A stretch of 64,000 nt of DNA from Priestia taiwanensis (GTDB lineage Bacteria > Bacillota > Bacilli > Bacillales > Bacillaceae_G). The translations under genes and the position numbers were made by a program. The stretch covers positions 434,001-498,000 of the forward strand of contig NZ_BMFK01000002.1 in the NCBI RefSeq assembly GCF_014638355.1. The letters are read 5' to 3'. Positions 1 through 8,662 of the stretch are shown here, piece by piece. The notes beneath the pieces are model-generated. The model did no database searches and had not been told where the DNA came from. It saw only the letters and a program-made list of their open reading frames with translations. Numbering within the stretch: the first letter of the stretch is position 1; each line of letters starts with the position of its first letter.

Positions 1-882
1 CTGTCCAACTGCTTCTCCGTACACGTATACAGCATTATATTCATTACGTACACCCGCTAATGGATGTGACTTTGGTATAAGTGTTGGTGCAACGCTAATC
101 GATACCGCACCATCCTTCTCTTCAGCTGTTCCAATTAGCTTCATGACATATCCTAACTGTGAAGCAAGTTGTAAATCTTTTTGCGTAACATGGCGAATTC
201 CTTTTACATCAACATCTTCAAATGCTACTTTCATCGAAAATCCTAATGTCGCTAAAATAACCATTTTTCGTGCCGCATCTAATCCATCGACATCCGCTGT
301 TGGATCAGATTCAGCAAATCCTAGCGCTTGTGCTTCTCGTAACACACCTTCATACGAAACGCCTTCCTCTGTCATTTTCGTTAACATATAGTTTGTTGTT
401 CCATTCACAATTCCCATTACTTTTTGAATGCGATCGGAAGCTAATCCATCTACTAAACCTCTTAAAATCGGAATTCCTCCTGCTACTGATGCCTCGTAAT
501 ACAAATCCGAACCATTCCTTGCAGCAGCGTTCAATAACTCTTCTCCGTGCATCGCAAGCAAATCTTTGTTTGCTGTAACAACGTGCTTCTTCGCTTCAAA
601 TGCACGCAAAATATACTCCTTTGCTTCCTCTGTTCCCCCCATTACTTCTACTACAACGTGAATAGAAGTATCTTCTAGTATATCTTCAATACATGTCGTT
701 AACTGTGCACCGTGTAACGGATAAGACCTTTCTTTTTCCTTATCACGAACAACGATTTTCTTCACTACTACATCACAACCTGTTTCTCGCTCCATCTTCT
801 CTTTATGCTCATGCAAAATCCGTACTACACCACTACCAACTGTTCCATATCCTATTAATCCAACTCCTACAACCTCTTTCAT
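1..882 (-). CDS. hom: Homoserine dehydrogenase, N-terminal 294 residues (runs off the window)
   Basis: Reduces aspartate semialdehyde to homoserine in the threonine/methionine branch. The reading frame is open from an ATG at 882 to base 1. It begins with a Rossmann nucleotide-binding segment (VGLIGYGTVGSGVV, residues 6-19), and the last visible residues (NEYNAVYVYGEAVGQ) match the conserved end of the catalytic domain. The rest of the catalytic region and any ACT domain lie outside the window. A Shine-Dalgarno-like GAGGGTG precedes the ATG. A promoter with a CodY-like box lies about 70-110 bases upstream, so repression when branched-chain amino acids are plentiful is inferred. Identity is secure from motifs; whether thrC and thrB follow cannot be seen. 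Confidence 0.93.
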   Translation of the reverse strand, partial: MKEVVGVGLIGYGTVGSGVVRILHEHKEKMERETGCDVVVKKIVVRDKEKERSYPLHGAQLTTCIEDILEDTSIHVVVEVMGGTEEAKEYILRAFEAKKHVVTANKDLLAMHGEELLNAAARNGSDLYYEASVAGGIPILRGLVDGLASDRIQKVMGIVNGTTNYMLTKMTEEGVSYEGVLREAQALGFAESDPTADVDGLDAARKMVILATLGFSMKVAFEDVDVKGIRHVTQKDLQLASQLGYVMKLIGTAEEKDGAVSISVAPTLIPKSHPLAGVRNEYNAVYVYGEAVGQ

Positions 883-950
883 TTGCTACACCCTCGTTTC
901 TCCTATAATTTAAAAAGAATAATGCATTGATTGGTTTCTCTATTCCACTC

Positions 951-994
951 ATTATATAAAGTAATAGCTTAAAAAGCAAAATATTCTGATAATT
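951..994 (-). promoter_or_regulatory. hom promoter with CodY-like box
   Basis: On the minus strand TTGCTT (974-979), a 17-base spacer and TATAAT (951-956) form a near-consensus sigma-A promoter pointing at hom. Directly upstream of the -35, AATTATCAGAATATT (980-994) matches the CodY consensus AATTTTCWGAAAATT with two mismatches. The motif and spacing are seen; CodY binding is inferred. Confidence 0.6.
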
Positions 995-1054
995 AATTCG
1001 TTTTTCCATTATGTATATTGCAAGAATCAAAAGAGGTGCGACGGTATTCCATGC

Positions 1055-1090
1055 AAAAAGAAAAGACCACTTTCTTTTGCGGTCTTTTCT
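1055..1090 (-). terminator. Intrinsic terminator after the nucleotidase gene
   Basis: On the minus strand AGAAAAGACCGC and a matching GTGGTCTTTTCT arm form a hairpin followed by a T-rich run. It lies 11 bases beyond the nucleotidase stop codon and separates that gene from the hom promoter. Confidence 0.75.
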
Positions 1091-1100
1091 CTCCATCTCA

Positions 1101-3290
1101 TTATTCATTTGATGTCATATGTTTACGACTGTATAGAAATACCCCACTACCAACTACAAATAATATTAACCCACTTAAAAGAAGATTAAAGATAGGGGTT
1201 GCTGTATTCGGTAGTTCTTTTTCTTCTGTTCCTTTCGTGTGTTCTTTCGTTACATCTTTTCCACCGTCCGATTCATTCAGACCTGGCTTTTCTGTTTCCT
1301 TCGTCTCCTCTTTCTCTTCTACCGTTGGTTCTTTCTGTTCTGGCGGTGTTGTTGTTTCTGCTTTTAGCGGTAATGTATATTTATATGTCGCAAATCCGCT
1401 TCCTTCTGTTTTTGCATACGAAATTGGTGAATCCGCTCCGATATATGCTTGTCCCTTTGGTGAAGATTCAAATACTGTATTTACATGTGCATATTGTTTG
1501 TCGATTGGGGCAAATGACCAGTTTTTATCTGCTGTTGGATTAATATTTTTTGTATCACGAATGTATTCAACGATTGTTTCTCTCGTTTCTTTCGCACCGC
1601 TATAGATTGTCTGTGCATCTTTCACACCTGGAAATGCTTTATTCGAACCACGATAGTTATTTGTCACCACAACAAATTTCTGATCTGCCACTACTGGCTT
1701 CCCGTTGTAGGAAAGGTTCACAATACGACTTGTATTCGCATTTAACACTTCATTTTTCGCACCGTATTTAGCTGGCTTTGTTACGTCAATCTGGTATGTT
1801 ACACCATCAATGACATCAAAATTATACGTACGGAACTTCGTGTCTACTAATTGTTGCTCTTCTTTCTTGGATACATCGATATGATTAAATTGCCCTGCCG
1901 ACATCTCTAACCATTCTTGTAGCTGACTACCTGTTACTAATAGACCGTACACTGTATTCGGATATACGTATAAGTCTGCTACGTTTTTAATTGCTAACGT
2001 TCCTGGTTGAATATCTGTATAATACTCTACTCCGTTACGGCCACCTGCTTTAAATGGTGCAGCTGCCGATAAAACTGGATACTTCTCATATTCTGTTCCT
2101 TTTAATTCTTTCTCCATAAACCACTTCTGGGCGTTCGATACGATTTGAACAGATGGATCATCTTGTACAACAGCAAAATAGCTATTAATAGATGCTGTTG
2201 TTTTGCCAACTTCTTGGTTAACATATTTAATTGTATTGTCATGGTCTTCCTTCACAACATTCATTAAACCTTCGTCATTACCCTTAATATCTTTAATGGC
2301 ACGAAGAGAACCTTTTCCATTCTTTACGCTCCATTTGTTGTTCTCTTTCGTTAACGTTAAATCAATTACACCTAGATGACTTCCATATACACCAGGCATC
2401 GTCGTTGGTGTATCGTTCATTGTTCCATTCGCTGCATCTACATTCGGTAAATGTGTATAATTCGTTCCTGATGGGAATTGATCATGCGAGTGCCCTGTTA
2501 GAACGGCATCAATTCCGTCTAGCTTGGTTAGTTGATACGACGCATTTTCCATTCCTTTTTCATGTGTTGCAGAACCGTATCCAGAATGAGAGAGTGCTAC
2601 GATAACATCTGCGCCTTTTTGTTTCATTTCTGGAATGAATTTATTGGCTGTTTCTACAATATCTTCTACTCTTACTTTTCCATCAAGATGTAACTTGTCC
2701 CAGTTCATAATTTGCGGTGGAACAAATCCAATAACACCGACTTTAATCTCTTGCTTGTTGCCATTTGATTCTTTTACTTCACGTGTTAAGATTTCATATG
2801 GCTTATAACGGTTTTTATTTGTGTTCACATCATACACATTCGCATTCAAAATTGGTAATCCAGCTGACGCGATTGCTTCATCTAAGAATGATAAACCATA
2901 ATTAAACTCATGGTTACCTAAATTACTAGCATCAAAACCTAAATACTTCATCGCACGATAAACAGCGTGGTTTTTTCCTGTTTTCTTAACAGAAGCAGTA
3001 TAATCTCCTAGAGGATTACCTTGTAATGCATCCCCGTTATCTAGCAAAATAGTATTCTCATTTTCTTGTTTTGCTTGTTTAATAAGTAAAGCTGTTCGTG
3101 TTAATCCTACATTATTATCTTCTTTTGTTTGATAATAATCGTAGTTTGTAAGATGTGTGTGTAAATCCGATGTTCCTAAAATACGAAGTGCAACTTCCGC
3201 TTCTTTCGTTTCAGCTGAAGCAGTTGGTGATACAATAAATGATAGAATAAATACAAGTGCTACTACTAAATGAAACCATTTATTTCTCAT
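1101..3290 (-). CDS. Cell-wall-anchored 5'-nucleotidase / 2',3'-cyclic-nucleotide phosphodiesterase (LPNTA)
   Basis: Predicted secreted enzyme that removes phosphate from extracellular nucleotides or cyclic nucleotides. It has a signal peptide (about residues 1-26, ending ASA), then a calcineurin-type metallophosphatase domain with the metal-binding motifs SDLHTH, DNGDALQG, LGNHEFNYG and GHSHDQ, then a 5'-nucleotidase C-terminal domain (about 370-560), a Glu/Lys/Thr-rich wall-spanning linker and a sorting signal. The sorting signal is LPNTA near residue 693, followed by a hydrophobic helix and a short basic tail. LPNTA, rather than LPxTG, is the motif reported for sortase C of B. anthracis. 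AGAGGT precedes the ATG at 3290. It stands alone with its own terminator. Substrate preference cannot be read from sequence. Confidence 0.92.
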   Translation of the reverse strand: MRNKWFHLVVALVFILSFIVSPTASAETKEAEVALRILGTSDLHTHLTNYDYYQTKEDNNVGLTRTALLIKQAKQENENTILLDNGDALQGNPLGDYTASVKKTGKNHAVYRAMKYLGFDASNLGNHEFNYGLSFLDEAIASAGLPILNANVYDVNTNKNRYKPYEILTREVKESNGNKQEIKVGVIGFVPPQIMNWDKLHLDGKVRVEDIVETANKFIPEMKQKGADVIVALSHSGYGSATHEKGMENASYQLTKLDGIDAVLTGHSHDQFPSGTNYTHLPNVDAANGTMNDTPTTMPGVYGSHLGVIDLTLTKENNKWSVKNGKGSLRAIKDIKGNDEGLMNVVKEDHDNTIKYVNQEVGKTTASINSYFAVVQDDPSVQIVSNAQKWFMEKELKGTEYEKYPVLSAAAPFKAGGRNGVEYYTDIQPGTLAIKNVADLYVYPNTVYGLLVTGSQLQEWLEMSAGQFNHIDVSKKEEQQLVDTKFRTYNFDVIDGVTYQIDVTKPAKYGAKNEVLNANTSRIVNLSYNGKPVVADQKFVVVTNNYRGSNKAFPGVKDAQTIYSGAKETRETIVEYIRDTKNINPTADKNWSFAPIDKQYAHVNTVFESSPKGQAYIGADSPISYAKTEGSGFATYKYTLPLKAETTTPPEQKEPTVEEKEETKETEKPGLNESDGGKDVTKEHTKGTEEKELPNTATPIFNLLLSGLILFVVGSGVFLYSRKHMTSNE

Positions 3291-3399
3291 GTTCTACCTC
3301 TTTCATATTTTATTCATTACAACCATATCTTACATTTTTCGGCTTGTTTTGAGAATTTATTTATCTTATTTTTCTACACATTCAGACTATAGTAGGAAT

Positions 3400-3436
3400 A
3401 AAAAAAGAAACTTGATGCTATCGCACCAAGTTTCTT
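3400..3436 (-). terminator. Intrinsic terminator after ytxJ
   Basis: On the minus strand AAGAAACTTG pairs with CAAGTTTCTT across a 13-base loop and is followed by a run of T. It ends the ytxG-ytxJ unit, just beyond the ytxJ stop codon. Confidence 0.8.
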
Positions 3437-3439
3437 CGT

Positions 3440-3766
3440 TTATCCAATATGTTTTGTTAATGAATCTACTGTAATACGCCAGTGCGATTCGTTCCATGTA
3501 ACTTCTCCGTTTTGAACGTATAATACTTGCGGAGATTGATGACGAACACCGTATTTCTCTGCAATGTGGTTTGATAATGGGCGTGCTTCTTGCACGTATA
3601 AATAGTAGCTAGGTAATGATTCATTTTTGCTCATGTATGTATTGTATTCTACGAATGCATCTTCGCTAATGTTGCACGTTGTGCTCGCTTTGAAAATAAG
3701 GAATGTTTGTTGTTCCTGTGCAATTGTTTCAAACTCTTCTACTGTAATAATCTTTTGTTGTGACAT
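3440..3766 (-). CDS. ytxJ: YtxJ, monothiol bacilliredoxin-like protein
   Basis: A 108-residue thioredoxin-fold protein of the bacillithiol-system YtxJ family, thought to remove bacillithiol from modified cysteines. The only cysteine in the active-site position is Cys31 in TTCNIS; the family usually has TTCPIS, so the residue after the cysteine is Asn in place of Pro. An in-frame GTG at 3787 would add seven residues, but AAGGAG sits seven bases before the ATG at 3766, so that start is chosen. The gene lies one base after ytxG. In B. subtilis ytxH sits between these two genes; it is absent here. Confidence 0.88.
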   Translation of the reverse strand: MSQQKIITVEEFETIAQEQQTFLIFKASTTCNISEDAFVEYNTYMSKNESLPSYYLYVQEARPLSNHIAEKYGVRHQSPQVLYVQNGEVTWNESHWRITVDSLTKHIG

Positions 3767-3767
3767 A

Positions 3768-4211
3768 TTATTCTCCTTCTCGCTCACGATAAATTTTCGC
3801 TTGCTTCTTCTTCATGCGTAATTTGTTAATTTGATCTAAAAAGCCGTTCACCACTTCTGATACTTGGACGAACTTCGTTGCGCTTACTTGTAAGTGATCT
3901 GTCACTGTATTTGATACGTTACGTACCTTATGGTTGAATGTCGAAACAGTTTCACCAATCTCCCCAACAGCGTCTACTACTTTGTTTAACTTCTCCGACT
4001 TCTGTTCTATATCTTCCGCTAAGCGGTTCGTTTTATGTAATAATTCAGCTGTTTCCTTCGTAATACCCTGCATTTGTTTCTCTAAACTATCTGTTGTCTT
4101 TGCTACTTCACTTAATGTTTTTGATAATGAGTTTAACGTCTTTGCTAAATACCCTACTAATACGGCAAATGCTACCGCAATAATAAACACACTTATATGC
4201 AATAGATCCAT
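3768..4211 (-). CDS. ytxG: YtxG, DUF948 general-stress membrane protein
   Basis: A 147-residue protein with one N-terminal membrane helix (about residues 4-24) followed by a long coiled coil rich in Leu, Glu, Lys and Thr, and a basic tail. This is the layout of the DUF948/YtxG family, which belongs to the sigma-B general-stress set in B. subtilis. No enzymatic residues are expected; a role as an envelope-associated scaffold is inference. A TTG three codons upstream is rejected because GGAGG overlaps it, while the same GGAGG is nine bases before the ATG at 4211. It is cotranscribed with ytxJ. Confidence 0.88.
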   Translation of the reverse strand: MDLLHISVFIIAVAFAVLVGYLAKTLNSLSKTLSEVAKTTDSLEKQMQGITKETAELLHKTNRLAEDIEQKSEKLNKVVDAVGEIGETVSTFNHKVRNVSNTVTDHLQVSATKFVQVSEVVNGFLDQINKLRMKKKQAKIYREREGE

Positions 4212-4321
4212 CTTTCTCAACCTCCATTATGATAATAATATGTATTCGACTTTTTGACTCCTTTAATCATACTATATCATACCCAAAATTGCTTCTAATC
4301 TACTTTTTGATAGAATGTTAA

Positions 4322-4345
4322 ATATTTTTAGATAACTAAAAATAT
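4322..4345. promoter_or_regulatory. Perfect 10-bp inverted repeat upstream of the M29 aminopeptidase
   Basis: ATATTTTTAG and CTAAAAATAT flank a four-base ATAA spacer. The repeat lies upstream of a possible promoter (TTCAAC, 18 bases, TACAAT ending near 4381) for the aminopeptidase. It has no T-run and may be an operator for an unidentified regulator. It does not fit the CodY consensus. Confidence 0.35.
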
Positions 4346-4449
4346 ATTTACTTCAACATTTCGAATAAGTTAGGGTACAATTAAGAAGAGACAGTATACT
4401 ACTTGTCATACTAATAATAGTATTGTACATACATAGGAGGAGTAACCGA

Positions 4450-5565
4450 ATGAAAGACCCACGTATTACTTTATTAGCAAAGAATCTAATTAACTATTCA
4501 GTAAAACTACAAAAAGGCGAAAAAGTATTAATTGAAAACTTCGGCTTACAGCGAGAGCTAGTAAATGCATTAGTAAAAGAAGCATATGCAGCTGGTGGAT
4601 ATCCATTTGTCTTATTAAAAGACCATCAAGTAGACCGTTCCCTTCTTATGGGAGCAACAGAAGAACACTTCGATTTACTTGCACAGTACGAAGCTAATGT
4701 GATGAAAGATATGGATGCATACATTGGCTTACGCTCTGGCGATAACATTACAGAACTATCAGATGTACCTGCTGACAAAATGAAAGTATTCGGTAGCACA
4801 GTTGGAAAGAAAGTTCACCGTGATATTCGTGTACCAAAAACAAAATGGGTTGTTCTTCGCTACCCGAATGCTTCAATGGCTCAATTAGCAAAAATGAGCA
4901 CAGAAGCATTCGAAGACTTCTACTTCGACGTATGTAACCTTGACTACGGCAAGATGAACGCCGCAATGGACACCCTTGTAGAACTAATGAACACGACAGA
5001 TAAAGTACACATTAAAGGACCTGGAACTGACTTAACATTCTCGATTAAAGACATTCCAGCTATTAAATGTGCAGGTGAAATGAACATTCCAGACGGTGAA
5101 GTATTTACTGCACCAGTGAAAGATTCGATTAACGGAACGCTTTCCTATAACACGCCATCTCCATACAATGGATATACATTTGAGAATGTTCAATTAACAT
5201 TCAAAGACGGAAAAATTATCGCTGCAACAGCCAACGATACAGAGCGCATCACGAAAATCTTCGATACAGATGAAGGTGCCCGTTATGTTGGAGAATTCGC
5301 GATTGGTGTGAATCCATACATTTTACATCCAATGGGCGACATTCTATTCGATGAAAAGATTGACGGTAGCTTCCACTTTACTCCAGGTCAAGCATATGAA
5401 GAAGCATACAACGGCAACAATTCAGACATCCACTGGGATCTAGTATGTATCCAACGCCCAGAGTACGGCGGCGGTGAAATTTACTTCGACGACGTACTAA
5501 TCCGTAAAGACGGTCGCTTCGTTATCGAAGCATTAGAATGCTTAAACCCAGAAAACTTAAAATAA
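4450..5565 (+). CDS. ampS: M29-family leucyl aminopeptidase (AmpS-like)
   Basis: Cytosolic metal-dependent aminopeptidase of 371 residues, the usual length for thermophilic aminopeptidase family M29. The conserved C-terminal half carries the family's metal-ligand and catalytic blocks, NIPDGEVFTAP, SFHFTPGQAYEEAY and NNSDIHWDLVC. It releases N-terminal residues during peptide turnover. The start is the ATG at 4450, with AGGAGG at 4435-4440; an upstream in-frame ATG has no ribosome site. It is a single-gene unit ended by a strong hairpin and lies between ytxG and the lia operon, a stretch that interrupts the B. subtilis-like order murC-ytxG. Confidence 0.93.
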   Translation: MKDPRITLLAKNLINYSVKLQKGEKVLIENFGLQRELVNALVKEAYAAGGYPFVLLKDHQVDRSLLMGATEEHFDLLAQYEANVMKDMDAYIGLRSGDNITELSDVPADKMKVFGSTVGKKVHRDIRVPKTKWVVLRYPNASMAQLAKMSTEAFEDFYFDVCNLDYGKMNAAMDTLVELMNTTDKVHIKGPGTDLTFSIKDIPAIKCAGEMNIPDGEVFTAPVKDSINGTLSYNTPSPYNGYTFENVQLTFKDGKIIAATANDTERITKIFDTDEGARYVGEFAIGVNPYILHPMGDILFDEKIDGSFHFTPGQAYEEAYNGNNSDIHWDLVCIQRPEYGGGEIYFDDVLIRKDGRFVIEALECLNPENLK

Positions 5566-5575
5566 CGAACCATAT

Positions 5576-5622
5576 AGCTGATAGAAAGAGGCAATTACAG
5601 CCCTTTTCTATCAGCTTTTTTT
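5576..5622 (+). terminator. Intrinsic terminator after the aminopeptidase gene
   Basis: AGCTGATAGAAA pairs with TTTCTATCAGCT (perfect except at the loop end) and is followed by seven T. Confidence 0.88.
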
Positions 5623-5750
5623 ATGCTCTCCACCTCTCGTACCTTCTCTTCTCGGTCTTAAGTCTTAGTTCAAAATCATGCTGAAGCTCGTTATCCGTTT
5701 TCTCGCAATTGACTATGATAAGAGTAAGAAAACGAAAGGAGGACAACACG

Positions 5751-6107
5751 ATGAAAAACTTCTTATTAGTTGTCGCAGCTATTGTCTTAGGCTTCATCGC
5801 AATCGCTAGTCTAGGAGGTATTATCGGAATAGCGATTGGAGCAGCAATTGCCTACTATAGCGTAAAATCGTTTAGCAAAGCAACTTCCCTACCAGGCAAG
5901 TTAGGATGGGGTATCGTCGGTCTTATCGGCTTATCGATTGCGCTTGGTAATTTCCCAGCAATCATCGGTATCGGTGCAATCGCCCTTCTATACTATGGCT
6001 ACAAAGAATGGAAGAAAGACAAGCAAGATGACTATCATTCTTCAAACACACAAGACAGCTTCCATAACTTCGAACGTGAATGGAACGAATTAAGCAAAAA
6101 ACATTAA
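5751..6107 (+). CDS. liaI: LiaI-like small membrane protein
   Basis: A 118-residue membrane protein with two to three very hydrophobic Gly/Ala/Ile-rich helices (residues 2-35 and 48-78) and a charged cytosolic tail. In B. subtilis LiaI recruits the phage-shock-like protein LiaH to the membrane under cell-wall stress. Assignment rests on size, topology and position as first gene before a PspA homologue and liaFSR. AAAGGAGG is eight bases before the ATG at 5751. The upstream 130 bases hold a possible TATGAT -10 (5714-5719) and imperfect inverted repeats near 5665-5690 that could bind LiaR; neither matches a consensus well enough to claim. Confidence 0.8.
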   Translation: MKNFLLVVAAIVLGFIAIASLGGIIGIAIGAAIAYYSVKSFSKATSLPGKLGWGIVGLIGLSIALGNFPAIIGIGAIALLYYGYKEWKKDKQDDYHSSNTQDSFHNFEREWNELSKKH

Positions 6108-6128
6108 AAATAAAAGGAGAGATTCCCT

Positions 6129-6776
6129 ATGAAAAACATTTTTCAACGTATTCGTGACAACGTATTAGCAGATATTCATGCTGTATTAGATGAGAAAGAG
6201 AGAAAGAGCCCGATTGCTTTACTAAACCAATACTTACGTGATTGTGAACGAGAAACAAACAAAATCGAAGCACTTATTCAGCGCCACCAAAAATTACAAC
6301 GAGAATTTTTCCGTGAGAAAGAACAAGCACGTATACTCGTTGAAAAACGTACAAAGCAAGCAGAAATTGCTCGCCAAGCTGGAGAAACAACACTAGAAGA
6401 GCGTGCATTACAAGATATCTCTTACTATACAGAACGTGCTGAACACGCTGAAAAGTTATACAACGACTGCATTACACAAACAGAACAACTACAAGATAAC
6501 TTACAAGAAGCACGCCGTAAGTTACAAGAAATGCAGACCAAACGATTAGAATTAATGGCCCGTGAAAACATGGCACATACACATCGCCGTATTAACGACT
6601 CTATGCATAAACTATCGGAGAACAATCCATTCTTCAAATTCGATGAAATCGAACAACAAATGAAAGAAATAGAGCTTCGCGTAAATGCAGATTATGAGCG
6701 TGACACATTCGATTATCGTATTGCACGATTAGAACAACAACAAAAAGAAGTAGAAAGAAAAACAGTTGAAGCATAA
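6129..6776 (+). CDS. liaH: LiaH, PspA/IM30-family coiled-coil protein
   Basis: A 215-residue, almost wholly helical protein rich in Glu, Gln, Arg and Lys, matching the PspA/IM30 family. These proteins form large oligomers that bind and protect a stressed cytoplasmic membrane. The N-terminus (KNIFQRIRDNVLADIHAVLD) is the amphipathic helix a0 region, followed by a long coiled coil (about 25-150) with the expected four-helix pattern. It lies 21 bases after liaI and has its own AAAGGAGAG ribosome site. A hairpin after its stop would let it be made in excess over liaFSR. Confidence 0.92.
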   Translation: MKNIFQRIRDNVLADIHAVLDEKERKSPIALLNQYLRDCERETNKIEALIQRHQKLQREFFREKEQARILVEKRTKQAEIARQAGETTLEERALQDISYYTERAEHAEKLYNDCITQTEQLQDNLQEARRKLQEMQTKRLELMARENMAHTHRRINDSMHKLSENNPFFKFDEIEQQMKEIELRVNADYERDTFDYRIARLEQQQKEVERKTVEA

Positions 6777-6816
6777 TAACTAAACACTTCTCTTCACGTT
6801 TCTCTACTCTTATACT

Positions 6817-6856
6817 AAAATAAAGGTATTGTGCAACATGACAATACCTTTATTTT
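6817..6856 (+). terminator. Hairpin between liaH and liaF, partial terminator
   Basis: AAATAAAGGTATTGT and ACAATACCTTTATTT form a perfect 15-bp stem with an eight-base loop, followed by TTTTCATT. It lies inside the lia gene cluster, before liaF, which has no clear promoter of its own. An attenuator that yields abundant liaIH message and less liaFSR message is inferred. Confidence 0.75.
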
Positions 6857-6889
6857 CATTATAGACTGGGCCAAAAGGGGGCTTGCTAC

Positions 6890-7621
6890 TTGTTAAAACG
6901 ACCTAAATCAAAATCCGAACTCGCTGGAATTATTGCATTGCTTATTTCCATCGGTTTTATCGCCGATATTTTTCTCTCTGGCGGTATTAACATAATAGGT
7001 ATCGCCTTTTCCATCGGGCTTATCCTATTAGGAAGACATTACAAACAAAAAGATAAAAAGAAAGGAAACATCCTCTTTATTCTTGGTATCTTTTTCTTTG
7101 TTATGTGTATGTTAGGCTCTTACGCCTTTCAATTTATTCTTGTAGCTACCGTCGCCTATGTTGGGTATGAATTGTATACGAGTAAAGAAAAACCAAAGAA
7201 AGTGGATCTCTTCATTGAACCCTCTTCTAACCATAAGCTAGAGAGAGTAGAGCCATTTGTAAACAATATGCTCATCGGTCACATACGAATGATTGATCAT
7301 GTATACGAACTACAAGATATTAACATCCATTATGGAATGGGAGATGTTCATATTGACCTATCGCTTACCGTCCTTCCAGAAGGAGAAACGGTGATTCTCC
7401 TTAGAGGACTTATTGGTGATGTACGTATATACGTCCCATACGATAGTGATGTGTCCATTCAAAACGCCGTTCTTATCGGGAAACTTAATGTACTTGGTCA
7501 TCAAGAAAAAGGCTTTAATCATTCTTATACACTACGAACAGAAAATTATCATCAAGCAACGAGAAAAGTAAAAATCATCTCCTCTTTATTAATCGGTGAT
7601 ATCGAGGTGAGAAACATATGA
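6890..7621 (+). CDS. liaF: LiaF, inhibitor of the LiaRS two-component system
   Basis: A 243-residue membrane protein. Residues about 10-110 contain four hydrophobic helices with short loops; the C-terminal 120 residues are the cell-wall-active-antibiotics-response domain, a beta-rich region with repeated Gly-Asp turns (GMGDVHIDLS, GLIGDVRIYVP, LLIGDIEVRNI). LiaF keeps the kinase LiaS silent until lipid-II-binding antibiotics or other envelope stress appear. Translation starts at TTG 6890, with AAAAGGGGG about eight bases upstream; no ATG is available. Its last codons overlap liaS by four bases (ATGA). liaG, present in B. subtilis, is missing. Confidence 0.92.
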   Translation: MLKRPKSKSELAGIIALLISIGFIADIFLSGGINIIGIAFSIGLILLGRHYKQKDKKKGNILFILGIFFFVMCMLGSYAFQFILVATVAYVGYELYTSKEKPKKVDLFIEPSSNHKLERVEPFVNNMLIGHIRMIDHVYELQDINIHYGMGDVHIDLSLTVLPEGETVILLRGLIGDVRIYVPYDSDVSIQNAVLIGKLNVLGHQEKGFNHSYTLRTENYHQATRKVKIISSLLIGDIEVRNI

Positions 7622-8661
7622 AAAAGACAAACATTCAAATATTGTATATGAAATATTCGACTCTTGCCTTTTTGCTTCTGTCTGCACTTATTTCGTTTCT
7701 TTATATATGGTATAGCGAAGAGCTTTCATATACATTTCTATTCAAAACAGACGTCGCCTCTATCCCACTTGCATTATTCATCCTTATACTTAGCATTGCA
7801 TTCGGTATTTGTACAGGATATATAGGTGGTTACGTGATTAAAAAGCGATTGCGTGAACTAGATACATCACTGCTTCAAATAGAAAGAGGCCAATTTACGC
7901 TTCCAGAAAACGACGTACTAGATGATTTTACAAACATCGAACAACGCTTCCATGCTCTGGCATCAAGCTTAGAAGAACAAGCTCTTTCATTCCAAAAAAT
8001 CACAAACGAAAGAGCCAATGAAACAGAAAAAGAACTAGAGAATGCTGTCTCAAAAGAACGAAATCGTTTAGCACGCGAACTCCACGATTCGGTAAGCCAG
8101 CAACTCTTCGCCATCTCTATGATGATTTCGGCCATTAATGAAATGCCAAACACGAACAAACAACCATTTGAGCGACAACTTCAATTAATTGAGGAAATGG
8201 CAGTTAATGCACAGTCCGAGATGCGTGCTCTCCTTCTCCATTTAAGACCTGTTCAATTAGAAGGTAGAAAGCTAAAAGACGCTATCCATGACTTATTAAC
8301 AGAACTCTCAGCAAAACAATCCATCACCATTAAGTGGTACATTGACGATACAATCTCCTTGGAAAAAGGCGTAGAAGACCATCTTTTCCGGATTGTTCAA
8401 GAAGCTCTTTCTAATACACTTCGTCATGCGCAAGCAAAGAATATTGAACTACGCTTACGTCCGATTGAAAAAGGAATCTTACTCAAAGTTATCGATGACG
8501 GCGTTGGCTTTGATCTAAACAAACCAAAAGCTGGTTCATATGGCCTACAATCGATGCGTGAACGTACAAATGAGATTGGTGGCACATTCAAACTTGTCAG
8601 CTTACTAAAGAAAGGTACACAACTAGAAGTAAAAATACCTGTTGCAGAAGGAGGAATATAA
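7618..8661 (+). CDS. liaS: LiaS, envelope-stress sensor histidine kinase
   Basis: A 347-residue NarL-class histidine kinase. There are two membrane helices (about 12-32 and 44-70) with a very short outside loop, typical of intramembrane-sensing kinases. A HAMP-like stretch follows, then the dimerisation/phosphoacceptor motif ARELHDSVSQQLF with the predicted phosphorylated His in ELHDS, and a HATPase domain with EALSNTLRHA (N box), DDGVGF and GLQSMRER. Partner is LiaR, which begins two bases after its stop. Control by LiaF is known for the family. Confidence 0.93.
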   Translation: MKKTNIQILYMKYSTLAFLLLSALISFLYIWYSEELSYTFLFKTDVASIPLALFILILSIAFGICTGYIGGYVIKKRLRELDTSLLQIERGQFTLPENDVLDDFTNIEQRFHALASSLEEQALSFQKITNERANETEKELENAVSKERNRLARELHDSVSQQLFAISMMISAINEMPNTNKQPFERQLQLIEEMAVNAQSEMRALLLHLRPVQLEGRKLKDAIHDLLTELSAKQSITIKWYIDDTISLEKGVEDHLFRIVQEALSNTLRHAQAKNIELRLRPIEKGILLKVIDDGVGFDLNKPKAGSYGLQSMRERTNEIGGTFKLVSLLKKGTQLEVKIPVAEGGI

Positions 8662-8662
8662 G

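Noticed and set aside
1018..1605. Long plus-strand frame opposite the nucleotidase C-terminus
   Set aside because: It is the complement of the Lys/Glu/Thr-rich linker and has no ribosome site; the minus-strand frame shows domain motifs.
5641..5720. LiaR operator upstream of liaI
   Set aside because: Only partial inverted repeats (TTCA...TGAA); no match good enough to name.
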